Shown here: positions 1-8,818 of the stretch, piece by piece
Numbering within the stretch: the first letter of the stretch is position 1
Layout: each line of letters begins with the position of its first letter
Assembly: GCA_027488965.1 (NCBI GenBank)
Contig: JAIYAO010000066.1
Location: 1-34,579 of the forward strand
Reading direction: 5' to 3'
Source: Alphaproteobacteria bacterium
GTDB taxonomy: Bacteria > Pseudomonadota > Alphaproteobacteria > Caulobacterales > Aquidulcibacteraceae
Length of the DNA: 34,579 nucleotides
Translations under genes and position numbers: made by a program
The notes under the pieces: generated by a model
Databases searched by the model: none
Seen by the model: only the letters and a program-made list of their open reading frames with translations
Told to the model about the DNA's origin: nothing

Positions 1-72
1 CGCCAGCGCGCCGACCGCCAGCATGATGAGGACCTCAAGGACGGAGAGGCCGCGCTCCCACCGCCGCGTCAT
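1..72 (-). CDS. Type II secretion pseudopilin, GspH-like, cut by window edge
   Basis: Only the first 24 codons are in the window; the gene continues past base 1. The ATG lies at 72-70, six bases after the gspG stop, so the two are almost certainly co-transcribed. The peptide has a short basic leader, then a type IV prepilin cleavage site (G^LSVLEVL) with Glu at mature position 5, followed by a hydrophobic helix. This is the class III signal of T2SS and type IV pilus pseudopilins. The position directly behind gspG matches the usual gspG-gspH order, so GspH is the best guess, but GspI or GspJ cannot be excluded from 24 residues. It would be a minor pseudopilin assembled at the inner membrane after cleavage by the prepilin peptidase encoded at 3565-4200. 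Confidence 0.75.
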   Translation of the reverse strand, partial: MTRRWERGLSVLEVLIMLAVGALA

Positions 73-78
73 GGCCGG

Positions 79-558
79 TCAGTCCTCGCCGCCAAAGACG
101 ATATCGGCCGCAAGGCCCTCGCCGCCCGGCTTGCCGTCTCCGCCGAGGCTGGCGACCCTCGGGCGGCCCTCCGGCGCCGCCGGCGCAGCGTACACATAGG
201 CGCGGCCCCAGGGATCTTCTGGCACCCCGGCGTCGAGATAGGGGCCACGCCACGCATCGCCGTCGTCGAGACCTCGCGAGGGGGAAGTCGCCAGAAGTTC
301 AAGCCCCTCCTGATCGGTCGGGTAGCGCCCGAGGTCGAGCCGCATGGTTTCGATAGCGGATGCGATGGCCTGGATCTGCACGCGCGCCGCCGTCACCTTG
401 GACCGATCAAGCTGCGCCATGAGGCGGGGTCCGACGAAAGTTGCGATGAGCGCGATGATCGACAGGACGATCAGCACCTCAAGAAGGCTATAACCTTCCT
501 CAAGCCGCCTGTGCGCGCGCGTGGGCTTCGGCGTCGATCCCGGTTCTCTGGTTGCCAT
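79..558 (-). CDS. gspG: Type II secretion major pseudopilin GspG
   Basis: Encodes 159 residues, normal for GspG, the main subunit of the T2SS pseudopilus. After a charged leader of about 27 residues there is a prepilin cleavage site (EG^YSLLEVL) with Glu5, then a hydrophobic helix ending in the GPRLM segment. The C-terminal half has the GspG hallmarks GRYPTDQEGL, GPYLD, PEDPWGR and a closing SLGGDGKPGGEG loop, which in characterised GspG proteins binds calcium. I chose the ATG at 558 because it gives a short basic leader; the open frame extends upstream to 744 but those residues are not pilin-like. It is divergent from gspE (743), leaving a 184-base shared upstream region, and precedes the truncated pseudopilin at 72. 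Confidence 0.93.
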   Translation of the reverse strand: MATREPGSTPKPTRAHRRLEEGYSLLEVLIVLSIIALIATFVGPRLMAQLDRSKVTAARVQIQAIASAIETMRLDLGRYPTDQEGLELLATSPSRGLDDGDAWRGPYLDAGVPEDPWGRAYVYAAPAAPEGRPRVASLGGDGKPGGEGLAADIVFGGED

Positions 559-742
559 GGCGCGAGAAAACGCCTTCTGCACCAAAGATGAAGCGAGAAC
601 GCCAAAACGGTGAACGCCGTTGCAGGCCATGAAGGCCGACTGCATCAAATGCGCGGCGCCAGCGCGGACTGAGAATACTTTTCCCTCGCCGCGCGAGACG
701 TCGGTGGGCGGCGGCGCGAGGCGCGCGCAGACGAGGTTGAAC

Positions 743-2346
<1,604 letters not shown>

Positions 2347-2350
<4 letters not shown>

Positions 2351-3561
2351 GCAGCGATCACACGTTTGCGTACAAGGGTAAGCGCGCGGATGGCGCGGCC
2401 GTTTCAAGCGTGATCCGCGCGCCGGACAGGCGATCGGCGCTGCTTCGCCTCGAGAGTGACGGCATCGTGCCGCTGTCTCTCAACGATCAGGAAGACGGCG
2501 CATCACCCTTGCGGCTGCGCCGACGCAGCGACGAGGCAGGGGACCGCCTGCTTGTTCTGCAGCAGATCTCCGTGCTCACCGGCGCGGGCATCCCTTTACT
2601 TGAAGCCGTGGAGTCCGTCGCCGCTGCCCTGACGGATCGCGCAATCTCGTCGCGTCTTCTTGGGACGGCTGCCGCGCTGCGCCGGGGCGAGTCGATCGCC
2701 GGCGCCTTCCAGACCGGCCTGCAAGGCTATCCTGCCCATGTCTACGCCCTGATCCGCGTGGGCGAGACCAACGGCAATCTCGCGATGGTTCTGGAGGAGG
2801 CTGTCCGCCAGTTACGCTTCGCGCAGACGCTGCGCCGCGACGTGCTCAATGCACTGGCCTACCCTGCTTTTCTCGTCATCGCCGCGGCGAGCGCGTTCGC
2901 CTTCCTATTCACCGTCGTTGTACCGCGCTTTGCCGAAATGATCGGCCCCGCGCGCACGGACATCGGCGGCCTATCGCGCTTAATCCTTGATCTCGGTGCG
3001 CTCTTTCACGCCAATCCAGTCGCGCTGCCGCTCATCACCTCAGGCGTCGTGCTTGCAGTGTGGTGGACGGCCATGACGCCGGAGGGCCGTGGCCAGTCCG
3101 CCCGTGTTCTTTCGGAGCTGCCGGGCTTCGGCGGGCTTGTGACGGCGGGCCACCGCGCGGCGTGGGCGCGGCTGATGGCGCTCGCGGTGAATTCCGGTGT
3201 CGGCATCCTCGACGCCGCGGCACTGTCGTTCGAGGCTGCGCCCGCCGGACGCTTCCGCGACCGGCTCAGCGGGTCCGTCAGCGCCCTGCGGGCGGGACGG
3301 CCGGTGGCCGAAGCCTTCGGCGCATCGGGGGCCCTCGACGCCATCGACCGGAGCCTTCTCCATACGGGCCAGGCGGCGGGAAAGCTCGGCGCCATGTTCA
3401 CCGTGATCGCCGACAGGCACGAGGAGGATCTTCGCACCGCCATAAAGCGCGGAACGGCGCTGCTGGAGCAGGCGGCGGTAGCAGTCGTCGCCCTAGTGAT
3501 CGGCGCAGTGGTGCTGGGGCTCGTTGGGGCGATGACCAGCGTCTATGAATCGATCGGGTGA
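2347..3561 (+). CDS. gspF: Type II secretion inner-membrane platform protein GspF
   Basis: The 404-residue product has the duplicated GspF/PilC cytoplasmic helical domains separated by membrane segments. The first domain holds LLVLQQISVLTGAGIPLLEAVE and IRVGETNGNL-type motifs (the sequence is interrupted here to keep motifs short), and the second repeats the pattern with ARLMALAVNSGVGILDA and LLHTGQAAGKLG. Membrane spans are visible near residues 175-195, 220-240 and 375-400. In T2SS the protein sits at the centre of the inner-membrane assembly platform and couples GspE to pseudopilin insertion. The ATG overlaps the gspE stop by four bases, implying translational coupling. Confidence 0.94.
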
Positions 3562-3564
3562 TCG

Positions 3565-4200
3565 GTGGAAGCAATCGACACCTTCCGCGCGTCCGTCCTG
3601 CCCATGGCGGTCATGGCACTGGCCGGCACGATCGCGCATGTGGAACTGCGCGGGAGGCTGCCCGGGCATCTGCTGCTCCACGCCCTGACGGCCTTCGCCA
3701 CGGGCGCCGTGCTCTGGGCCGTCCGCAGGACGCCGGCAGAGGCGCTGCACGTGGGCGCGCTGGTGACGGTGTGCCTCGCCATCGCCCGCATCGACCTGGC
3801 CAAACTGATCATCCCCGATGCACTTGTGCTGGCACTTGCCGCGCTCGCGTTCACCGCGCCGACGCATCTGCCGTTGCAGGATCAGCTCACGGCGGCCGCG
3901 ATCATGGGCGCCATGTTCCTCGGCGTGCGGCTCGGCTACCGCGCGTGGCGCGGCGTCGAAGGGCTGGGTCTCGGCGACGTGAAGCTCGCCGCCGTGATAG
4001 GCGCGAGCCTTGGTCTCGATACCGCCATGCTGGCGACCGGCCTCGCCGCCGCGCTCACCGCCGTATGGACAGCGGCGCCGGCCCTCAGCACGGGTCGACG
4101 AACGGGCATGCCCGTGACGCTGCGCACGCAGACGCCATTCGGTGTCGGGCTCGCTGCGGCGCTTGCGGCGTCCACCGTCCTTGCAGCGTCTGTTCGGTGA
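3565..4200 (+). CDS. Minimal prepilin peptidase, A24 family, GspO/PilD-type
   Basis: Aspartic membrane protease that would cleave the leader of the pseudopilins encoded nearby. It starts with GTG three bases after the gspF stop and encodes 211 residues. The two catalytic aspartates of family A24 are present: D77 in RIDLAKLIIPD and D138 in GLGLGDVKL. Several hydrophobic segments span the chain. Typical GspO/PilD enzymes (about 250-290 residues) carry an N-terminal cytoplasmic methyltransferase domain with paired CXXC motifs; that domain is missing here, so this resembles the short CpaA/TadV-like form. The genetic context, inside a gsp operon, argues for T2SS use. Whether the mature N-termini are methylated, and by what, cannot be told from this sequence. 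Confidence 0.88.
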   Translation: MEAIDTFRASVLPMAVMALAGTIAHVELRGRLPGHLLLHALTAFATGAVLWAVRRTPAEALHVGALVTVCLAIARIDLAKLIIPDALVLALAALAFTAPTHLPLQDQLTAAAIMGAMFLGVRLGYRAWRGVEGLGLGDVKLAAVIGASLGLDTAMLATGLAAALTAVWTAAPALSTGRRTGMPVTLRTQTPFGVGLAAALAASTVLAASVR

Positions 4201-4613
4201 GCCGCCGTCGCAGCCAACGGGGGTTCAGCGCGCTTGAAGCACTGCTGGCCGTTGCGATCCTAGGCATCGGTCTTGGCGGGCTGCTTGGCTGGCGGATGGA
4301 CCTTTCACGCCAGCACGCCCGCATGGATGCGATGACGCTGGACGTGAGCACACAGCGCAACGCCCTTGCCCTAGTCCGCGACATAAACCCGATGGCGACG
4401 CCACAGGGTGAGATGGCGGTGTCGCCGGGCATCGAGCTGCGCTGGCGCGCCACAGCCATCTCGGCGGTTACGCGCAGCGTGGCCTACCCGGCGGGTGACG
4501 GCGATTTCGACGTGGCGCTGTTCCGGATCGATGCGACGGTTGTGCGCAACCAAAAGCCGGCGCTCACCTTTTCGGTGGATAGCCTCGGATGGCGTCGCCG
4601 CGACGCGCGCTGA
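4197..4613 (+). CDS. Type II secretion minor pseudopilin, GspI-like
   Basis: Begins with a GTG that overlaps the peptidase stop codon (GTGA at 4197-4200) and encodes 138 residues. A short basic leader (SRRRSQRG) precedes the prepilin site RG^FSALEALLAV with Glu5, then a hydrophobic helix. The soluble part (DVSTQRNALALVRDIN, IELRWRAT, DVALFRIDATVV) and length resemble GspI, the minor pseudopilin that nucleates the tip complex with GspJ and GspK, but the match is by eye. It is the last gene of the rightward T2SS set; its stop is only six bases from the stop of the convergent curlin-repeat gene. Finding a minor pseudopilin on the opposite strand from gspG/gspH is unusual. Confidence 0.8.
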   Translation: MSRRRSQRGFSALEALLAVAILGIGLGGLLGWRMDLSRQHARMDAMTLDVSTQRNALALVRDINPMATPQGEMAVSPGIELRWRATAISAVTRSVAYPAGDGDFDVALFRIDATVVRNQKPALTFSVDSLGWRRRDAR

Positions 4614-4619
4614 GCGCCG

Positions 4620-5765
4620 CTACTGCGAAACGGTGACTGAGTTGCCGACGCCTGACTGGATCACTGTCGACACCGAGGGCGTGCCGGACACCTGCGTCAC
4701 GAAGGCAAGGTGTCCATACCCTTCCTGGGTGACGAAGGATGTCTTGCCCTGGCCCGCCTGCGCCACGTCTGCGAAATTGTCCTCACCCGCGCCCTGCAGG
4801 ACGTCGGACAGGAGATCCTCCCCGTCCTGTGAGACTTCAGCCACCATGAGACCTCCAGACTGGGTCACCGTGGAGGTGGCCGGACCGTCGCCCGCTTGCG
4901 ACACGGTGGCCGTCTGCCCACTGTCGGACTGCACCACGACGGAGGAGAGAATGCCCGAAGCGCCGCCGGTTTGCACCACATTGGCGACCTGGCCATCGCC
5001 CGTCTGCTCAATGTTGGAGAATGCCTCTGCGCCGGTCTGGCTGAGGAACGCAGTATGGCCAGCGCCCACCTGCATCACGAGCGAATTCAGCATGCCGCCG
5101 CCGAGGCTGTCCTGCGTGACGCTCGCGTAGCTATCCTGTCCGTCCTGCACAACGGCCGACTGTGCGGCGTCCCCGAACTGCGTGACGTCGGCAATCTGCA
5201 TCTCGCCGTCCTGCTGGATGTCGGACAGGAGCATCGCGCCCGGGCCTGAATCGGCCTGCAGCACCGTGGCGATGCCCGACTCGCCGTCCTGTTCGACGGT
5301 GGATATCGTCTGCCCTGCACCGCTCTGGCTGACCCACGCTGTCTGTTCCGTCCCGCTCTGTATGATGAGCGAGTCTGCGCCCGCGCCCGACTGGATGGCC
5401 GTAGCCATTGCATCCGCGCCGACCTGCTCGATGCGAGAGATGTTGGCGGCGGCGTCGCTGTCGGCCGCGCCGGCGCTTGATTGCGAAACCGAGGCGTCGT
5501 TGCCGTCGCCGGACTGGGTGATGGTGGAGACGTTGGCCGCCACATCGCCCACGGCGGATCCGTCATCCACCTGCAGCACGATCGCGAGATTGCTCGCGCC
5601 GATCTGGCTCACGTTCGACTGGCTGCCCCAGAGGCTCAGGTCCTGATTTATGTCGGCGACGTTGCTTGCGTTCTCCTGCGTAACGACGCTCTGGTTGCCT
5701 GGCCCGGCGTGGGCCGCTCCCATGGCCGCAAGCAGCACAAACATCGCAACGCTGGTCCGCAGCAT
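4620..5765 (-). CDS. Secreted curlin-repeat (amyloid-like) protein
   Basis: The 381-residue product starts at an ATG (5765-5763) preceded by GGGAGAA. It has a classical signal peptide with likely cleavage after AHA (residue 20). The rest is about 15 consecutive units of 22-28 residues, each made of two strand-like segments ending in Gln, with the pattern V-x-Q-x-G-x3-5-A-x-V-x-Q (for example SLIIQSGTEQTAWVSQ). This is the curlin repeat logic of CsgA/CsgB, where stacked beta-arches form amyloid. The mature chain has no Cys, almost no Lys or Arg, and is rich in Asp, Gly, Ser, Ala and Gln. It is much longer than CsgA (about 150 residues). No csgE, csgF or csgG gene is in the window. It follows RNase T2 by 158 bases and faces the T2SS operon, so it may be curli-like or T2SS cargo. 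Confidence 0.85.
   Translation of the reverse strand: MLRTSVAMFVLLAAMGAAHAGPGNQSVVTQENASNVADINQDLSLWGSQSNVSQIGASNLAIVLQVDDGSAVGDVAANVSTITQSGDGNDASVSQSSAGAADSDAAANISRIEQVGADAMATAIQSGAGADSLIIQSGTEQTAWVSQSGAGQTISTVEQDGESGIATVLQADSGPGAMLLSDIQQDGEMQIADVTQFGDAAQSAVVQDGQDSYASVTQDSLGGGMLNSLVMQVGAGHTAFLSQTGAEAFSNIEQTGDGQVANVVQTGGASGILSSVVVQSDSGQTATVSQAGDGPATSTVTQSGGLMVAEVSQDGEDLLSDVLQGAGEDNFADVAQAGQGKTSFVTQEGYGHLAFVTQVSGTPSVSTVIQSGVGNSVTVSQ
4623..5690 (-). repeat. Coding repeat array: about 15 curlin-like units
   Basis: Residues 26-381 of the curlin-repeat protein. Each unit spans roughly 66-84 bases. The protein pattern is conserved (paired V-x-Q strands separated by a Gly-containing turn) while the DNA is diverged between units, so the array is old or under selection at the protein level rather than a recent slippage product. 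Unit length varies through insertions such as GSAVGDVAAN and AADSDAAAN in the second and third turns. Confidence 0.75.
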
Positions 5766-5923
5766 GACCCGTTCTCCCCACGCGCCCGGCGCAAGGCGCG
5801 CGAACACCGAGGCAATCTCGCAAACCCAGCGGCCAGGCTGAAGCTTCTTCACCCCAACCGAGCGCATGGCGCGGCGCATCTGCCCCGCGCGGGAGACGCA
5901 TTGGGAGTCGCTGGAGCCTTCGC

Positions 5924-6613
5924 CTACCGCGCTGCCCGCACCGGCGGCATCGCCACGCGGCCCTGGCCGCACTTGTCGCGTACGTCGGCGCCGCAGACAC
6001 GGGGACGCCCCTCCCTGGTCAGACAGACCCGGACCTCGCGCAGGCGCGTGCGGTCGCATTGCACAGCGATCATGGCGGGCGTGATGCCCGGGTTCGCGGC
6101 TGCAAAGGCGCGCTCCACCTCGCCGCCCGTCACCATGAGCGTCCGCTGCGGCGCGCGGTAGGCGACGGGTATGGCGATGCCGGCGTACGCGCGGCGCGTC
6201 AGATCGAAATACGCCTGTGGGGAGAGCCCGGAGCATTTGCCGTGGGAATCCCATTCGTGCTCCACGAGCCGCGGGCTGGGCATGATGTCCAGCATGCTGG
6301 ACACCAGTGCGGGCGGCGCATCGCGCTGACGGCTTGGGCAGCCGGAGGGCCAGCCTCGGTCATGTTGCGGCCACAGCCCGTGCACGACGAAGGAGAATTT
6401 ACGGTCCCGGCCGCACTGGCGTGGCTCGCGATCCGACATGCCGTCCTGCGCGCAGAAGCTCGGGCTCCATGACAAGGCGAGCAGATAGTAGTCGAACCGT
6501 CCCGAAACATCCTGCGCGGAGGCAGGCGCAGTCAGCATCGCGCCAATCGCGATCGCGAACAGCGCACGCAAAAGCCCGCATGGCGCCAAAGTCCGCCTGC
6601 GACGGTCGCGCAC
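5924..6613 (-). CDS. Secreted ribonuclease T2 family protein
   Basis: The 229-residue product is a T2-type endoribonuclease, which cleaves RNA through a 2',3'-cyclic phosphate and usually acts outside the cytoplasm. Both conserved active-site segments are visible: CAS I FVVHGLWPQ (His78) and CAS II HEWDSHGKC (His119, Glu120, His124, Lys126). The N-terminus has a run of Arg, a hydrophobic core and an APASAQ signal-peptidase site near residue 34. I prefer the GTG at 6613-6611, two bases after the stop of the upstream gene; an ATG at 6664 inside that gene is possible. Several Cys pairs suggest disulfides. Translation is likely coupled to the unknown membrane protein upstream. Together with the acid phosphatase at 33792 it could serve phosphate scavenging from RNA. 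Confidence 0.92.
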   Translation of the reverse strand: MRDRRRRTLAPCGLLRALFAIAIGAMLTAPASAQDVSGRFDYYLLALSWSPSFCAQDGMSDREPRQCGRDRKFSFVVHGLWPQHDRGWPSGCPSRQRDAPPALVSSMLDIMPSPRLVEHEWDSHGKCSGLSPQAYFDLTRRAYAGIAIPVAYRAPQRTLMVTGGEVERAFAAANPGITPAMIAVQCDRTRLREVRVCLTREGRPRVCGADVRDKCGQGRVAMPPVRAAR

Positions 6614-6615
6614 GC

Positions 6616-7794
6616 CTAGTTCCGCTGGAGCGAACGGGTCGGCGCAGGCGCCGCGCCCGCGCACATGAACACGCTGAGATAGGCGGGCGTGCGCTGCTGC
6701 GTCATCTGATGCGGCAGGCTGCCGAGCTTGCGGGACTCGATGAAGGCCGACAGCGCATTAGCCTGAGGGCTCTCCGTCAACTCGCCGCGGACCTCGTCCC
6801 GCGTGACTTGATAGCCCTCCCGGGCGTTGGCGGCGGCGGCGAACACGCGCACCCGCACGCGGCCCAGCGTGGCGCCATCGGCCAGCGGCTCGCCGCGGTT
6901 GGCCGCGTCGGCAAGCGCCGCCGCGACCGCCTGTGCGCGCGCCTCATTGGCGGGCGTGCCCTCACACCAGAAAACATCGACATCCCAGCCGCGCGCCTTG
7001 CCTTCCGCATAGATCTGTTCGCGCTGCGCCGCGCGGGGCGGCGCGAGAGATCGGGTGACGGCCGAGCGCGGCGCTGCAAGCGGCGGCGCTGCCGGTGCGG
7101 CATCGGCAGTGGGGGGTGCGGCGGGCTGAGGGGCCGGCGCGTCGGGCGTCGGAGGGGGCTCGTAGGCGGCCTTGGCGGCAGCGGCCATCGCCGCGCGACC
7201 CGCGTCCAGCTGCTGCTGCACCTCCGCCATCTGGCTATCCATTTCGGCGAGATCCCGTTTCCGCCTGCCGAACAACCAGCCGAAGAAGGAGCTGTGTTCG
7301 CTCTCGATCGCAGCCCTCTCCACCTCGAGCGCCGCAAGCCTGGTCTCCATGGCCTCTACGGCGCAGATGAGCTCGAAATCCTTCGGCTCATCGCGCAATG
7401 CCTGGATTTTCGCGGCGATGTATCCCGACTTCGCCACGCTCTCGCCCTGTTCCTCGTAGTTCTGGATCAGGAGTTCGCGCATGCGGGCGCGGCGCGGGCT
7501 GCACTGGTCCTGGCTGCGCACGAGGGCAATCGCAAATTCCGGCGAATCTTCCCGGACGCTGAGCGCCACCTGCTCGAACAGCTTGAGAAGGTACTCGCTC
7601 TCGAACTTGTCGCGCTCGAACGCCTGGCGATCCAGCTCGATCTGGCGCTTGCTTTCCTCGATCTCGTTGTTCGCGCGATCCGTGCTGTAGGCCGCCCACG
7701 CCGAAAACATGGTGGCCGCCACGCCGATCACGGCCGCGAGCGAGGCGGTCCGTGAGGCCCCTTTCCCCGATCCGCCGCCCGATGGTTCACTCAT
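6616..7794 (-). CDS. Membrane-anchored coiled-coil protein of unknown function
   Basis: I do not recognise the family. The 392-residue product begins with a Gly/Ser-rich stretch, then one membrane segment near residues 18-36, then a charged coiled coil (from NEIEESKRQIELDRQ onward) with a QCSPRRARMRELL segment, a second short coiled coil around METRLAALEVERAA, a basic patch GWLFGRRKRD, a Pro/Ala-rich linker of about 60 residues, and a compact C-terminal domain. That last domain has VDVFWCEG, GRVRVRVF, EGYQVTRDEVR and a final FMCAG, with two Cys that could pair. The ATG at 7794 is chosen because GGGGAAAA lies just upstream; an ATG at 7809 has no such site. It is the first gene of a likely operon with RNase T2 and perhaps the curlin-repeat gene. 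Confidence 0.8.
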   Translation of the reverse strand: MSEPSGGGSGKGASRTASLAAVIGVAATMFSAWAAYSTDRANNEIEESKRQIELDRQAFERDKFESEYLLKLFEQVALSVREDSPEFAIALVRSQDQCSPRRARMRELLIQNYEEQGESVAKSGYIAAKIQALRDEPKDFELICAVEAMETRLAALEVERAAIESEHSSFFGWLFGRRKRDLAEMDSQMAEVQQQLDAGRAAMAAAAKAAYEPPPTPDAPAPQPAAPPTADAAPAAPPLAAPRSAVTRSLAPPRAAQREQIYAEGKARGWDVDVFWCEGTPANEARAQAVAAALADAANRGEPLADGATLGRVRVRVFAAAANAREGYQVTRDEVRGELTESPQANALSAFIESRKLGSLPHQMTQQRTPAYLSVFMCAGAAPAPTRSLQRN

Positions 7795-7858
7795 TGTTTT
7801 CCCCGCCATCCGCCGCGCCAGACAACGGGTAAAGGATTAACACGGGACGCCCGGGGCG

Positions 7859-8743
7859 TCACGCGGCCGGCTTGCGGAACTTCAGGGTCATCCGGTCGCT
7901 TTCGCCGATCGCCCTGTAAGGGGCGGTGTCGAACCTGCGGTCGGGCGCTTCGCCGAGGGGCGCGGTGCGCAGCGTGGGCGGCAATGTCCACACACCGAAC
8001 GGGTGATCACGGTCGTCGCGCGGATTGGCGTTGATCTCGGAGGAGCCCACGAACTCAAACCCCGCCTCCTGCGCCAGCATCTTCACCACCACTTCCTGCA
8101 CATAGCCGTTGGTGGCCTGGGGATCGGGCACGCCAGTGGAGCTGGCGCGGTGCTGCTCGATGCCGAGGATGCCGCCGGGCTTGAGCGCGCGGTAGAAGTC
8201 CGCGAACGCCTTTTCCGCGTAGCCTTCACCCATGAGCGTGTGGACGTTGCGCGACACGATGACGAGGTCAGCAGATCCTGGCGGCGCCACGTCTCCGGCG
8301 CGCGGCGACAGGGCTGTGAGTGTCACGGATCCAAATGTCTCCGGATGGGCGATGAAACGCTCGGCGTAGCGGTCGATGGTTTCCTGCTGCGCCGGCGTGG
8401 CAATAAGCGGCGAGAACGTCGCCGCGTAGAGGCGGCCACTGTTCTTTGCGAGATAGGGCGCGATCACAGCCGTGTACCAGCCGCGCCCGGGGAAGATTTC
8501 CACCACCGTCATGCCGGGTCCGAGGCCCCAGAAGCGCAGGGTCTGCACGGGGTGGCGCCAGCGGTCCCGCTCCGGATCGAGCCGCCACGGCCCGGCCGCA
8601 GCCCATTCCAGCGTGCCCACCGCAGGGGCGGGCGCAGCCTTCTCACCTTTGGCGACGGCCTTGGCGAAGGGCGGCACGCTGCCGGGTCCACAGGCCGTTG
8701 CGGCCAGCACCGTTGCGACGACCAGGAGGAAACGAACACGCAT
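7859..8743 (-). CDS. Predicted SAM-dependent methyltransferase with lipoprotein signal
   Basis: The 294-residue product has a class I methyltransferase fold signature: VVEIFPGRGWYTAVIAPYL (motif I form typical of the COG4798 predicted methyltransferases), a SADLVIVSRNVHTLM segment for motif IV, and ALKPGGILGIEQHR for motif V-VI. The N-terminus is a lipoprotein-like signal (hydrophobic core then AATAC, Cys18), so the protein is predicted to be exported. Substrate is unknown. It is divergent from the epoxide hydrolase gene with 75 bases between. Exported methyltransferases of this family are common in proteobacteria, yet where they would obtain SAM is not established. Confidence 0.8.
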   Translation of the reverse strand: MRVRFLLVVATVLAATACGPGSVPPFAKAVAKGEKAAPAPAVGTLEWAAAGPWRLDPERDRWRHPVQTLRFWGLGPGMTVVEIFPGRGWYTAVIAPYLAKNSGRLYAATFSPLIATPAQQETIDRYAERFIAHPETFGSVTLTALSPRAGDVAPPGSADLVIVSRNVHTLMGEGYAEKAFADFYRALKPGGILGIEQHRASSTGVPDPQATNGYVQEVVVKMLAQEAGFEFVGSSEINANPRDDRDHPFGVWTLPPTLRTAPLGEAPDRRFDTAPYRAIGESDRMTLKFRKPAA

Positions 8744-8818
8744 GAACCGGCGTTAGCGCGCCGAATCCGGCAAGTCAAAGAATGGACGCCGCCCCGCATT
8801 CTGCTGCATCATTGCCCC

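Noticed and set aside
5766-6254. Upstream extension of the curlin-repeat frame to a 544-residue protein
   Set aside because: The extension is a wrong-frame reading of RNase T2; the ATG at 5765 has a ribosome site and a signal peptide.
8003-8818. Upstream extension of the epoxide hydrolase frame
   Set aside because: These codons lie antisense to the methyltransferase gene and give an Arg/His/Gly-rich peptide; the hydrolase domain starts at 8819.
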